Positions 36,258-44,911 of a DNA stretch of 64,000 nt are shown one piece after another. The stretch is from Pseudomonas helmanticensis (GTDB lineage Bacteria > Pseudomonadota > Gammaproteobacteria > Pseudomonadales > Pseudomonadaceae): NCBI RefSeq assembly GCF_900182985.1, contig NZ_FXUY01000001.1:62001-126000 (forward strand), written 5' to 3'. How positions within the stretch are numbered: the first letter of the stretch is position 1; every line of letters begins with the position of its first letter. The notes beneath the pieces were generated by a model. It was not told where the DNA came from, ran no database searches, and saw only the letters and a program-made list of their open reading frames with translations. Made by a program: the position numbers and the translations under genes.

Positions 36258-37652
36258 TCAGTAAATATCCTTCGACAGCAACGTAAACGGTGTCTTCACC
36301 AGGATCTTCAGATCCAGCCACAACGACCAACTGTTGATGTACTGCAGGTCAATCTCCACGCGCTTCTGCATCTTGTCGAGGGTGTCCGTCTCACCGCGGC
36401 AGCCGCTGATTTGCGCGAGCCCGGTGATGCCCGGTTTAATCCGGTGGCGCGCCATGTAGGCGAGGATTTTCCCCGAGTAGAAATGGTTGTGCGCGACAGC
36501 GTGCGGGCGCGGGCCAACCAGGGCCATATGCCCTTGCAGCACGTTGAACAATTGCGGCAACTCGTCCAGCGAAGTGCGACGGATAAAGCGCCCGACCGAT
36601 GTAATGCGCGAGTCATTGCGGCTGGCCTGTTTCACATCGCGGTCATCGTGCACGCTCATCGAGCGAAACTTCCAGACCTTGATCACCTTGCCGTTCCAGC
36701 CATGGCGATCCTGCTTGAAGAACACCGGCCCCGGCGAGTTGAATTTCACCGCCAGAGCGATGATCAACAGGATCGGACTCAGCGCGATGATCGCCAGCAA
36801 CGCAACGGTTTTCTCCACCAGACTCTTGCTCAAGGCAGCGGTCGGGCGACTGGTCAGCGGGCTCTCGTTCAGGTAGATCGCCGGCAGGCCATCCACGACT
36901 TTCACCGAGTGATTGAGCAGCGTCAGCGCGTTCAGATCCGGCACCCAGACCACATCGACGTTGGCCCCGAGCAAATCGACATACATCGCTTCGATCTTCG
37001 CCGCTTCGCACAGTGGCAGGGTGATGTACAAACGGCGGATGTCGTGTGCTTCGATCAGCTCCAGCAACTGTTCCTGAGCGCCCACTACGCGCGGTGCATC
37101 TTTACCTAGCGCGGACACGTCGCCGTTGCTGACCAGGCCCACCAGCGGCAGATTCTCCAGCTGGCTGAGCTTCTTCGCCAGACCCAACGCCAGTTCACCG
37201 GTGCCGACAATCAGCGTCTTGTGCTCACTTTTGCGCGAGCGCTGATAGAACTTCGAAAACGCATGCAGCGGCGCATACAAAAACGCCTGGCCGAGGAAGC
37301 CATACACCGCCCAGCTCAGGATCACCTGCCGCGAAAACAGCTCATCGGCCTGGCAGATAAACGCAATGCAAGCCAGCGCCGCCATCGTCATCGACCAACC
37401 CATGAACAGCCGGCCCAGCCCGGTCAGGTAGTTGTCACGCTTGCGATAAACACCGCTGAAGGTATACGCCGGCACCGAAGCCAGCACCGCCAGCGTTGCA
37501 CACATACGGTAGTAAAACGCGACCGTCCCGGTGTGCTGCTCGGCGAGGATAAACAACAGCGTTACAACAAAGCCCTGCGCCAGCGCCCATTGGCCCCAAA
37601 AGGTCAGTCCCTTGAGGCCTGCGCTTCGATTGATACTAAGAGAAAGATCCAT
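36258..37652 (-). CDS. Undecaprenyl-phosphate glucose phosphotransferase (WcaJ/WbaP type)
   Basis: This inner-membrane enzyme starts repeat-unit assembly by moving a sugar phosphate from a UDP-sugar to undecaprenyl phosphate. The protein (464 residues) has four N-terminal membrane helices (about 15-135), a Rossmann-like CoA-binding domain (about 135-260, LIVGTGELALGLAKKL), a fifth hydrophobic segment (VALLAIIALSPILLIIALAVK) and the C-terminal transferase domain with VFFKQDRHGWNGKVIKVWKF, SLDELPQLFNVLQGHMALVG and GITGLAQISG. The start at 37652 has GGGGAT upstream; the ATG at 37676 is less likely. It is transcribed opposite to the export operon. Confidence 0.93.
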   Translation of the reverse strand: MDLSLSINRSAGLKGLTFWGQWALAQGFVVTLLFILAEQHTGTVAFYYRMCATLAVLASVPAYTFSGVYRKRDNYLTGLGRLFMGWSMTMAALACIAFICQADELFSRQVILSWAVYGFLGQAFLYAPLHAFSKFYQRSRKSEHKTLIVGTGELALGLAKKLSQLENLPLVGLVSNGDVSALGKDAPRVVGAQEQLLELIEAHDIRRLYITLPLCEAAKIEAMYVDLLGANVDVVWVPDLNALTLLNHSVKVVDGLPAIYLNESPLTSRPTAALSKSLVEKTVALLAIIALSPILLIIALAVKFNSPGPVFFKQDRHGWNGKVIKVWKFRSMSVHDDRDVKQASRNDSRITSVGRFIRRTSLDELPQLFNVLQGHMALVGPRPHAVAHNHFYSGKILAYMARHRIKPGITGLAQISGCRGETDTLDKMQKRVEIDLQYINSWSLWLDLKILVKTPFTLLSKDIY

Positions 37653-38044
37653 ACGATATCCCCAAAAGACGTCCATTCAGGTTTCAACAGTTGAAAGCCG
37701 AGTTGTTATGCAGACTTATTGTTTTTGTTCTAGCGAGTGTCTTGAGATAACAACATCGATATGCCGAACTGTCGTCAGTCAATAGACTAAGTTATCGACG
37801 GAAATGGTGTCTGACGAGTTCTAACAAGATGGCACAGTGCCAACTTTTTAATAATTAAATAGAAGAGTGTTAGAAAAGGTCGCAGAGCAGGGGGTGAATA
37901 AGTGTTGTCGTATTTGTTACTGTTGGAGGGGTGGAGGCAGGGAGTTTCTATTATCAAAGGGAGGTGAACCCAAACAGAGTGCTCTTGTTGTTTTTGTAAT
38001 CGCACTTGAATCTGTTTGTTTTGTTCGCGGTGTCGGTTGCGCGT
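37653..38044. promoter_or_regulatory. Gap upstream of the wbaP-like gene with several dyads
   Basis: No gene is seen in these 392 AT-rich bases. Perfect dyads are TTTCAACAGTTGAAA (37682-37696) and TGGCACAGTGCCA (37830-37842), and GTTGTTAT (37702) pairs with ATAACAAC (37747). The first two are candidate operators for the wbaP-like gene or the downstream end of the regulator gene; this is inferred from symmetry and position only. Confidence 0.4.
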
Positions 38045-38686
38045 TTAAGCGACGATTTCCTGAATGAGGCAATAACCGCGATTTCTTACGGCACGAAACA
38101 GGCGCTCGCCATTACTGGCGCTTTTGAATTTGTCTTGAAGGCGACTCAGGCACATTTCCAGGCCGCGATATTGCTCCGGCTCTCGACCGATACTGAGGAT
38201 CAACTCGTCTCGGCTGACAACGCGCTCTTCATGATTGAGCATTTTCCTGACCAGTGCTGTTTCCAGGCCAGTCAGACTGATCTCGATACCGTCCTTGACC
38301 AGTGCACCTTGATCGTTGTCGAGATGCCAGGTTTCGCTGCAAGGCAGATCGCCTTCGATGGCCGGTGGCATATTGCTGCTTTCGCCGGTCAATGCCGGGA
38401 TACTTTGAAAAGGATTGGCGGTTTGCGCTGCCAGCCATTCGGACTCAAGAGTCGCGAGAATTCGCTGGGTGTCATGTTCAATGCTGCGAGCAACATTCTT
38501 TCGACTAACGCTTGGATATGTGAACTCCATCACCATTGGCGCGGAGGAGGGCGACGCAACACCTTCAGAGTTGCCAAACGAATTGAAGCGTTCGCTGGCG
38601 AGGATACTCTCGAGTTCACGTTGCGACGTTGTGCTGTGAGTCACGACAACAAAATATTTCCTTGGGAGGGTTGTACTAGTTTCCAT
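38045..38686 (-). CDS. Orphan winged-helix transcriptional regulator, first of two
   Basis: The C-terminal part (about residues 125-210) matches an OmpR/PhoB-type DNA-binding domain: GIEISLTGLETALVRKMLNHEERVVSRDELI, then LEMCLSRLQDKFK as the recognition helix region and FRAVRNRGYCLIQE as the wing. The N-terminal 120 residues do not look like a receiver; no phospho-acceptor Asp pattern is seen. AGGAGAGAGAC precedes the ATG. It is probably a regulator of the exopolysaccharide locus, judged by position. A related gene lies 279 bases upstream on the same strand. Confidence 0.75.
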   Translation of the reverse strand: METSTTLPRKYFVVVTHSTTSQRELESILASERFNSFGNSEGVASPSSAPMVMEFTYPSVSRKNVARSIEHDTQRILATLESEWLAAQTANPFQSIPALTGESSNMPPAIEGDLPCSETWHLDNDQGALVKDGIEISLTGLETALVRKMLNHEERVVSRDELILSIGREPEQYRGLEMCLSRLQDKFKSASNGERLFRAVRNRGYCLIQEIVA

Positions 38687-38965
38687 GTCTCTCTCCTAAA
38701 TACACACCAAAATTGGCTAAAAGATAAATCGGCAGGCGAGCAATGACTTCCTTGGAAGTAATCGATAGGCAGGGTCTGGGCCCAATAATGGCCCTCGATA
38801 AGTTCCACTCGAACTGCTGCTATGTTATGGAGTTTTATTTTTATGGGTCGTGTTGCCGCGCTCATTCAATTGCTTGATTTCTAATAGGCGTGAGATGCAG
38901 ATAGAACGATATGGTTGCATTGGACGATCCTTCGTACGTTGCAAAAGGGATTGGCTGCCCGTGAC

Positions 38966-39706
38966 TCAGGCAGTCGATATCAGACCCCGCAGCAGGCGAT
39001 AGCCATAGCCGCGAATGCTCTGAATCGCGTTTGTACCATACATGTCCTTGATTTTTCCACGCAAGCGGCTGATCGATTTTTCCAGCGCTCGAGGGTCGTA
39101 GAAATTGCTGTTCAGGCCCATGATGCTGGCGATTTCATCATGGCTGAGAATGTGGTTGCTGGTTTGCGCAAAGGCTTCCAGGATCTTCATCTCGGCGAAC
39201 GAGATGTCGAGTTTCTTGCTGGTGTCCATCAGGCAGATCCGCGTCGGATCAAGCGTGAGATTGGTATCGCGCTGCCACTCTTCACTGCTGAAGAATTCGC
39301 TGAGCAAGTCGGCGCCATCGTCGGCAAGGGTATTGAGCTTGATACAAGCGTCCGCGCCGGCAAGATAATATTTGATCTTGTTGAAGGCGCCGCGACCGGT
39401 GATGACCGCGCAAATGATCGGTTTCAAATTACCCGAGCGCAGGTTCTGCACCAGCGCCAGATTGTCTTCAAGCGCCTGTGGATTGTCGATGACCAGGAAG
39501 ATGGCCCGATAAGAGCCGCAATATTCATTTAGCTGATAAGAACTAGTGTAGGAACTAGCCTCAAGTGCCATATCGGTGTGCACATGCTTGGCGACCAGCG
39601 CACTAAAATGTTCAGCCACGCAACGGGTACGACCCAGAGTGAGAACACCAGGTTCGTCATTTGTCGGGCGCGGGCTTCTAGTCGCTAAGTTCCCTGAGAG
39701 CATCAT
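38966..39706 (-). CDS. Orphan response-regulator-like winged-helix protein, second of two
   Basis: The C-terminal domain (about 160-245) is an OmpR/PhoB winged helix (DISFAEMKILEAFAQTSNHILSHDEIA, then LEKSISRLRGKIKDMYG and IQSIRGYGYRLL). The N-terminal part (about 30-150) has the size and some pattern of a receiver domain (AIFLVIDNPQALEDN, ICAVITGRGAF, GADACIKLNTL with a conserved-type Lys), but the acidic pocket is not clear, so phosphorylation is doubtful. No kinase is adjacent. It and the 38045 gene share C-terminal architecture. Regulation of the neighbouring polysaccharide genes is inferred. Confidence 0.75.
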   Translation of the reverse strand: MMLSGNLATRSPRPTNDEPGVLTLGRTRCVAEHFSALVAKHVHTDMALEASSYTSSYQLNEYCGSYRAIFLVIDNPQALEDNLALVQNLRSGNLKPIICAVITGRGAFNKIKYYLAGADACIKLNTLADDGADLLSEFFSSEEWQRDTNLTLDPTRICLMDTSKKLDISFAEMKILEAFAQTSNHILSHDEIASIMGLNSNFYDPRALEKSISRLRGKIKDMYGTNAIQSIRGYGYRLLRGLISTA

Positions 39707-40290
39707 GCATTGACTCGAATTAGTGCTGACATCGGGATGTTAAAGCACCGGTTCTCATCTGTGACTGACAATTGGTAACATTTGCGCGGATTTTAGACGT
39801 GTCTCGCGAGTTTTCTAACAATAAATAAGCTTTTCAAGCTTTTAGTTGATTTTCGCGGAGCTGTGAACTAGTGATTAGATAGTGGCGATATGCAATGGTG
39901 CCACTATTTTGAGTCTATTGCGATGGCTTTGTCTATGTCCTTTTGCCACTGTCTGGCCATCTCGGGATTGTGTGATATTGATCACACTTTGTTGGTTGGG
40001 CAAGTTTTTTTCCAGGGAGGGCTTAAATATTTTCCTCTTAGTTCGTCGGCCGACGATTACTAACATGGCTTGAGTGTGGCAATTCATAAGACCTATTCTT
40101 CAAGAGCAAAAGATCGCAGCCTGCGGCAGCTCCTACATTGCATACGTTCCCCCTGTAGGAGCTGCCGCAGGTTCGGGCCGCGATCGGACGATCTTTTGCT
40201 CTTCAAACAAACCAATTGTGTAACTTCAGATACTCAACCCCTGAGTGTTACTACCCGGTCGCTCATCAAGAGCGCTCTGACGGAGGATTA
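39707..40290. other. Long gene-free gap upstream of uppP
   Basis: These 584 bases show no supported gene. The left two thirds are AT-rich (for example around 39810-39860, TTCTAACAATAAATAAGC) and probably hold the promoter of the minus-strand regulator. The right third contains the large inverted repeat at 40099-40206 and the uppP ribosome site. Confidence 0.6.
40099..40206. repeat. Large inverted repeat (GATCGCAGCCTGCGGCAGCTCC type)
   Basis: Arm GAGCAAAAGATCGCAGCCTG with GCGGCAGCTCCTACA (40103-40137) faces TGTAGGAGCTGCCGCAGG (40154-40171) and ends with GATCTTTTGCTCTTC (40191-40205). The right arm carries an insertion-like GTTCGGGCCGCGATCGGAC. It is related to the element at 26359. Confidence 0.88.
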
Positions 40291-41124
40291 ATGGATTTCT
40301 GGACCCTTTTCCAGGTGTTGATATTAGGTGCGGTAGAAGGTCTGACTGAATTCCTGCCAATCTCAAGTACCGGCCACCAAATCATCGTAGCCGACTTGCT
40401 CGATTTCGGCGGCGAACGCGCCATGGCGTTCAACATCATTATTCAACTGGGTGCCATTCTTGCCGTCGTCTGGGAGTTTCGACCGAAGATCTTCGATATC
40501 GTCAAAGGCCTGCCCACCCAACGCAACGCACAACGCTTCACCCTCAATCTGCTGATTGCGTTTCTGCCAGCCGTGGTACTCGGCGTACTGTTTGCTGACA
40601 AAATCCACCAATACCTGTTCAACCCGATCACCGTCGCCGTGGCATTGGTGGTGGGCGGCGTCATCATGTTGTGGGCCGAACAGCGCAATCACGTGATCAG
40701 CGTCGAGCACGTCGACGACATGCGCTGGTCTCACGCACTGAAGATAGGTTTCGTACAATGCCTGGCGATGATTCCGGGCACCTCGCGCTCCGGCTCGACC
40801 ATCATCGGCGGTCTGCTCTTCGGCCTGTCGCGCAAAGCCGCTACTGAGTTCTCGTTCTTCCTCGCCATGCCGACCATGGTCGGCGCCGCCGTCTACTCCG
40901 GCTACAAATACCGCGACCTGTTCCAGCCCAACGACCTGCCAGTCTTCGCCTTAGGCTTCGTCACCGCATTCATCTTCGCGATGATCGCCGTGCGTGGGCT
41001 GCTGAAGTTTATCGCCAACCACAGCTACGCCGCGTTCGCGTGGTATCGGATCGGCTTTGGTTTGTTGATTCTGGCGACGTGGGTATTTGGCTGGGTCAAT
41101 TGGACCGCAGCAGCGGCCGCCTGA
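40291..41124 (+). CDS. uppP: Undecaprenyl-diphosphatase (UppP/BacA)
   Basis: This inner-membrane enzyme dephosphorylates undecaprenyl diphosphate to recycle the lipid carrier used for peptidoglycan and exopolysaccharide. The protein (277 residues) has about eight helices, the family motif [16 protein letters not shown] near the N-terminus and the second motif [28 protein letters not shown] (about 160-190). GGAGGATTA precedes the ATG at 40291; the in-frame codon at 40216 adds residues with no match. It abuts the convergent DUF2388-like gene with no gap. Confidence 0.95.
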   Translation: MDFWTLFQVLILGAVEGLTEFLPISSTGHQIIVADLLDFGGERAMAFNIIIQLGAILAVVWEFRPKIFDIVKGLPTQRNAQRFTLNLLIAFLPAVVLGVLFADKIHQYLFNPITVAVALVVGGVIMLWAEQRNHVISVEHVDDMRWSHALKIGFVQCLAMIPGTSRSGSTIIGGLLFGLSRKAATEFSFFLAMPTMVGAAVYSGYKYRDLFQPNDLPVFALGFVTAFIFAMIAVRGLLKFIANHSYAAFAWYRIGFGLLILATWVFGWVNWTAAAAA

Positions 41125-41496
41125 TCACTGGCTGCTGATCAACGCCGCAATGGCCAGATCGTTTAGCGCCGAATCCGGCGACTCCTGGCGAAAGCGCTGC
41201 AAGGCCGACGTGAAATACGCGGCCTGCAGCATGCCGTCGCTGGCCAGATAGAGTCGCGCGTCTTCCTGTTCTTCAACAGAGTAAACACGCTTGTGACTGT
41301 CGGTCGTTTCCTGGCTAGACGAAATAGGTGCGAGGATTAAAGACACCAAAGTGAAGCCGGAAAACTGCGTCACCTCCCACGGCGTATCGGTACGGCCCAT
41401 GCAAAAGCCATCGCAGTGCGCATAAACGTCGCAAGTGAAGCTGAACAAGGCGAGGAGGGTGAAACGCTTGAAAGCAGAAAAAGTAAACGCGGGCAT
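41125..41496 (-). CDS. Small secreted protein, DUF2388-like
   Basis: The ATG at 41496 gives 123 residues with a signal peptide (FKRFTLLALFSFTCDVYA). The mature protein has FTLVSLILAPISSSQE and the C-terminal helical segment EEQEDARLYLASDGMLQAAYFTSALQRFRQ, which resembles the DUF2388 family of small secreted Pseudomonas proteins (D-A-x-x-x-x-A-S-D-G pattern). The function is unknown. An upstream ATG at 41559 lies in frame but would bury the signal peptide. Confidence 0.68.
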   Translation of the reverse strand: MPAFTFSAFKRFTLLALFSFTCDVYAHCDGFCMGRTDTPWEVTQFSGFTLVSLILAPISSSQETTDSHKRVYSVEEQEDARLYLASDGMLQAAYFTSALQRFRQESPDSALNDLAIAALISSQ

Positions 41497-41571
41497 AAAC
41501 AAAAGACATCCTGTCGGTACAACAAAACAACGGGCAACGCTCATGCGTCGCCCGCACACTCAAAATTTCAA

Positions 41572-42591
41572 TCAACGACCTTCAAGCAACTCAGCCGCCT
41601 GATCCAGCAACGCCAGCGGATCCTTTGCCTTGTGAATATCCACCGACAACAGTTGACGGAATTTCCGCGCCCCCGGGAACCCCGTGCCCAAGCCCAGCAC
41701 ATGGCGCGTGATGTGATGCATCGCACCTCCGGCCAACAAATGCTCGGCTATATAAGGACGCAACTGCGCCAACGCCTCAGCCCGACTGATCACCGGCGCC
41801 GAACTGCCAAACAACTGCTGATCCACCTCCGCCAGCACATACGGATTGTGATAAGCCTCACGCCCCAACATCACACCGTCGAACGTCTGCAAATGCTCAT
41901 GACAAGCCTCCATCGTCTTGATCCCGCCGTTCAGCACAATCTCCAACTCCGGAAAATCCGCCTTCAGCTGCGCCGCCACGTCATAGCGCAACGGCGGAAT
42001 GTCACGATTCTCCTTCGGCGACAACCCCTCCAGAATCGCAATCCGCGCATGCACGGTGAAACTGGTGCACCCGGCATCGCGCACGGTGCCGACGAAATCA
42101 CACAGCTCCGCGTAACTGTCCCGACCGTTGATGCCGATGCGATGCTTCACCGTCACCGGAATCGACACCGCGTCTTGCATTGCCTTCACACAATCCGCCA
42201 CCAGTTGCGGGTGACCCATCAGGCACGCGCCGATCATGTTGTTCTGCACACGATCGCTTGGGCAGCCGACGTTCAAGTTCACTTCGTCGTAGCCATGCTC
42301 CTGGGCCATGCGTGCGCAGGCGGCCAGATCGAGCGGAACGCTACCGCCTAACTGCAGCGCGAGAGGGTGCTCGGCTTCGTTGTGACGAAGGAAGCGTTCG
42401 TGATCGCCGTTGAGTAGCGCGCCGGTGGTGACCATTTCGGTGTAGAGGAGGGCGTTCTTCGATAGGAGGCGTAGGAAGAAACGGCAATGGCGGTCGGTCC
42501 AATCCATCATCGGCGCCACACTGAAGCGGCGAGACGGCTCGGAACGGATAGGGCTACTGTTTACGGGCGCTTCAGCTTTTTCGAAATTCAT
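41572..42591 (-). CDS. dusA: tRNA-dihydrouridine(20/20a) synthase
   Basis: DusA reduces uridines 20 and 20a of tRNA with an FMN cofactor. The 339-residue protein has RFSVAPMMDWTDRHCRFF (FMN-binding P-M-M-D-W-T-D-R-H), LQLGGSVPLDL, VNLNVGCPSDRVQNN with the catalytic Cys, and FTVHARIAILEGLSPKENR. The first residues before about 20 vary between species. A prophage integrase gene starts 102 bases upstream on the opposite strand; dusA 5' ends are a known integration target for a family of phage integrases. The catalytic part of the gene is intact. Confidence 0.96.
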   Translation of the reverse strand: MNFEKAEAPVNSSPIRSEPSRRFSVAPMMDWTDRHCRFFLRLLSKNALLYTEMVTTGALLNGDHERFLRHNEAEHPLALQLGGSVPLDLAACARMAQEHGYDEVNLNVGCPSDRVQNNMIGACLMGHPQLVADCVKAMQDAVSIPVTVKHRIGINGRDSYAELCDFVGTVRDAGCTSFTVHARIAILEGLSPKENRDIPPLRYDVAAQLKADFPELEIVLNGGIKTMEACHEHLQTFDGVMLGREAYHNPYVLAEVDQQLFGSSAPVISRAEALAQLRPYIAEHLLAGGAMHHITRHVLGLGTGFPGARKFRQLLSVDIHKAKDPLALLDQAAELLEGR

Positions 42592-42649
42592 TGGTACTGA
42601 TCTTTTATACAGCGGTTTTTACCCATTTTTCCTTGTTTTCTGAGGTCGG

Positions 42650-42688
42650 TTGCTACAATGTAGCAAGCGAATTCAGCAATGTAGCAAC
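42650..42688. promoter_or_regulatory. Dyad and direct repeat upstream of the integrase
   Basis: TTGCTACAATGTAGCAA (42650-42666) is a perfect palindrome around one base, and CAATGTAGCAA occurs twice (42656 and 42677), two helical turns apart. It ends 6 bases before the integrase ATG. It could be an operator for the integrase gene or part of the attachment site. Confidence 0.55.
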
Positions 42689-42693
42689 TGGAA

Positions 42694-43845
42694 ATGGGCA
42701 CGATCACATCACGCAAGCGCAAGGACAATTCGACTGCCTACACGGCGCAGATACGGATCAATCGAGACGGGCGCACAGTTTATCAGGAAAGCCAAACCTT
42801 CGACCGCAAGCAGGTTGCCCAGGCCTGGATCAAACGGCGGGAGACGGAGCTGGCCGAGCCTGGTGCGATTGAGCGCGCTAACCGTAAGGGTGTGACGATC
42901 AGGAAGATGATCGAGCAGTACCTGGACGAGTACGAAAAGATCCGGCCGTTGGGTAAGACAAAGAACGCCACACTCAATGCGATCAAAGATACCTGGTTGG
43001 GCGACCTTGATGACTCGGCACTGACCAGCCAGAAGCTGGTGGAGTTTGCGCAGTGGCGTATGGGTAAGGAAGGCGGCGGCGTCCAGGCGCAGACGGTTGG
43101 CAATGATCTCTCGCACCTAGGCGCAGTGCTATCCGTGGCGAGACCAGCATGGGGCTACGAAGTGGATCCGCTGGCCATGCCTGACGCACGCAAGGTCTTG
43201 CGCAAACTAGGTATGGTGAGCAAGAGCAAAGAGCGTAACCGCCGGCCGACGCTCGAGGAGTTGGACAAGCTCATGGCGCATTTCTTCGAAATGCAGGAGC
43301 GCCGCAAGGCTCAGATCGACATGCCGAAGGTGATCGCTTTCGCGCTCTTTTCGACACGTCGGCAGGAAGAAATTACAAGGATTCGCTGGGATGATCTCGA
43401 CGATTCGCGACAGGCTGTACTGGTGCGCGATATGAAGAATCCCGGTCAGAAGATCGGCAATGACGTGTGGTGTCATCTACCGGATGAGGCTTGGGCAATT
43501 CTGCAGAGCATGCCCAAGGTCGAACGAGAGATCTTTCCCTACAACGCAAAGTCGGTCTCCGCCTCTTTCACCAGGGCGTGCCCTATGCTCGGCATTGAGG
43601 ATCTGCATTTCCATGATTTGCGGCATGAAGGGGTGAGCCGGCTGTTTGAAATGGACTGGGATATTCCGAGGGTGTCAAGCGTGTCTGGCCATCGAGATTG
43701 GAACTCACTTCGTCGCTACACGCATATGAGAGGTCGCGGGGACATATATAAAAGCTGGGCATATCTTGAGCGAGTCCTGTCGGGCAAGAGGAAGGCAAGA
43801 GTTCCCATCTCCTCCCTCACGGTCGATAGTCATGATCAAGTATAA
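42694..43845 (+). CDS. int: Phage tyrosine integrase (dusA-type)
   Basis: The 383-residue tyrosine recombinase has an N-terminal arm-binding-like region (KDNSTAYTAQIRINRDGR), a core-binding SAM-like domain (about 60-165) and the catalytic domain: first Arg in FSTRRQEEITRIRWDD (about 230), HDLRHEGVSRLFE (H-x-x-R, about 310), VSGHRDWNSLRRYTHM with His and the nucleophile Tyr (about 348). All catalytic residues are present. The location beside dusA suggests site-specific integration there. Confidence 0.95.
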   Translation: MGTITSRKRKDNSTAYTAQIRINRDGRTVYQESQTFDRKQVAQAWIKRRETELAEPGAIERANRKGVTIRKMIEQYLDEYEKIRPLGKTKNATLNAIKDTWLGDLDDSALTSQKLVEFAQWRMGKEGGGVQAQTVGNDLSHLGAVLSVARPAWGYEVDPLAMPDARKVLRKLGMVSKSKERNRRPTLEELDKLMAHFFEMQERRKAQIDMPKVIAFALFSTRRQEEITRIRWDDLDDSRQAVLVRDMKNPGQKIGNDVWCHLPDEAWAILQSMPKVEREIFPYNAKSVSASFTRACPMLGIEDLHFHDLRHEGVSRLFEMDWDIPRVSSVSGHRDWNSLRRYTHMRGRGDIYKSWAYLERVLSGKRKARVPISSLTVDSHDQV

Positions 43846-43999
43846 AAAGATTGACATGTTTTCGTTTTGAAGTGATATCGTAATGATGTCATTGAGCTGC
43901 GCATCTCGTCTCAAAGTTTGATGGCGCTGGAGGAAATCTTGCTAAACTGCGAGGTTGGCGGCGCTGTTTATGAGTAACGCCCGTTTTTAGGGGCTTGAG

Positions 44000-44911
44000 A
44001 TGGGTCTGAAAGGTAAGCATGAGATGTTGAGTACCAAGGACGCTGCGAAAATTTTCAGCAGCAAAGGTATAAATGATGTTGCTCATGGCGACTTTGATTT
44101 TGTATTAAAGGTTGCAAACGCATTTGGTGATGCTTTGGGGGACGTTTTCAGTGTTGAAGACGTATTTCAAGAGTGCTATCGGCGGCTAAAAAGTAGCTAT
44201 AAGTTTGAGTACTACATAAAGAATATAATCGCCGAGAAAATTTTACTTGGGCGGTACTCCATGAATACGGCAACTCTCTTAAATGAGTTTCGTGTTGGAG
44301 AAAGTAAGGCTGATAGTGTGATTCTAAATGGCATTAGCACCTGTTATGAGATTAAGTCTGAGTACGACAGCCTTAATCGGCTAGAGCTTCAGTTATCTTC
44401 TTACTTGAAAATATTTGACAAGGTTAACGTTGTCACTACAGAAGCCCACCTTGGCAAGGTTGAGAAGATCGCTCCTGAATCTGTAGGGATATTGCGTTTA
44501 GGTAAAAATGATGTATTGACTCCGATTAGACCTGCATTACTTTCTTCAGAGCCCATGGATGTAGATATTCTCATGGCCTCATTGCGGCGTAATGAGTATC
44601 TTTCGTTGGTCTATGAGTTGTGTGGGCAGATTCCCGCCTCAACAAATACGGGGATTTATGATGAATGCCGCACGCTCTTGCGTACCGTGGATTCCTCTAA
44701 GTTGAGACCGGCATTTTGCCGCATCGTCAAAAAGTCGCGCAAAATCGACAAGGGTTATGTCGAATGTTTGCCAAAAAGTTTATTGGTTGCGGGTATCGAG
44801 TATCGCGTTCCGGTCGCCAATAAGGCTCAGTTGCTGCAGAACTTGAAAATACATTTCAGTAAGGAAGCTCTATGTACTACCCCATACTCAAGGCGAAGCG
44901 TCACGAACTGA
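44000..44911 (+). CDS. sce7726-family protein, candidate PD-(D/E)XK-type nuclease
   Basis: The 303-residue protein resembles the sce7726 family (function not established). Residues 93-120 show a PD-(D/E)XK-like pattern: Glu96, Asp105 (SKADSVIL), Glu117-Ile-Lys119 (CYEIKSEYD), then a helix with Gln131 (LELQLSSYLK). This layout suggests a nuclease fold, which is inferred. The codon use is more AT-rich than the neighbouring phage genes, and the gene lies between the integrase and the lysogeny operon, a usual place for cargo. The next gene overlaps it by 40 bases, so both are translated together. Confidence 0.75.
   Translation: MGLKGKHEMLSTKDAAKIFSSKGINDVAHGDFDFVLKVANAFGDALGDVFSVEDVFQECYRRLKSSYKFEYYIKNIIAEKILLGRYSMNTATLLNEFRVGESKADSVILNGISTCYEIKSEYDSLNRLELQLSSYLKIFDKVNVVTTEAHLGKVEKIAPESVGILRLGKNDVLTPIRPALLSSEPMDVDILMASLRRNEYLSLVYELCGQIPASTNTGIYDECRTLLRTVDSSKLRPAFCRIVKKSRKIDKGYVECLPKSLLVAGIEYRVPVANKAQLLQNLKIHFSKEALCTTPYSRRSVTN

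Noticed and set aside
41500..42700. A tRNA gene as the prophage attachment site
   Set aside because: No cloverleaf or T-loop sequence was found near the integrase; dusA itself is the likely target.
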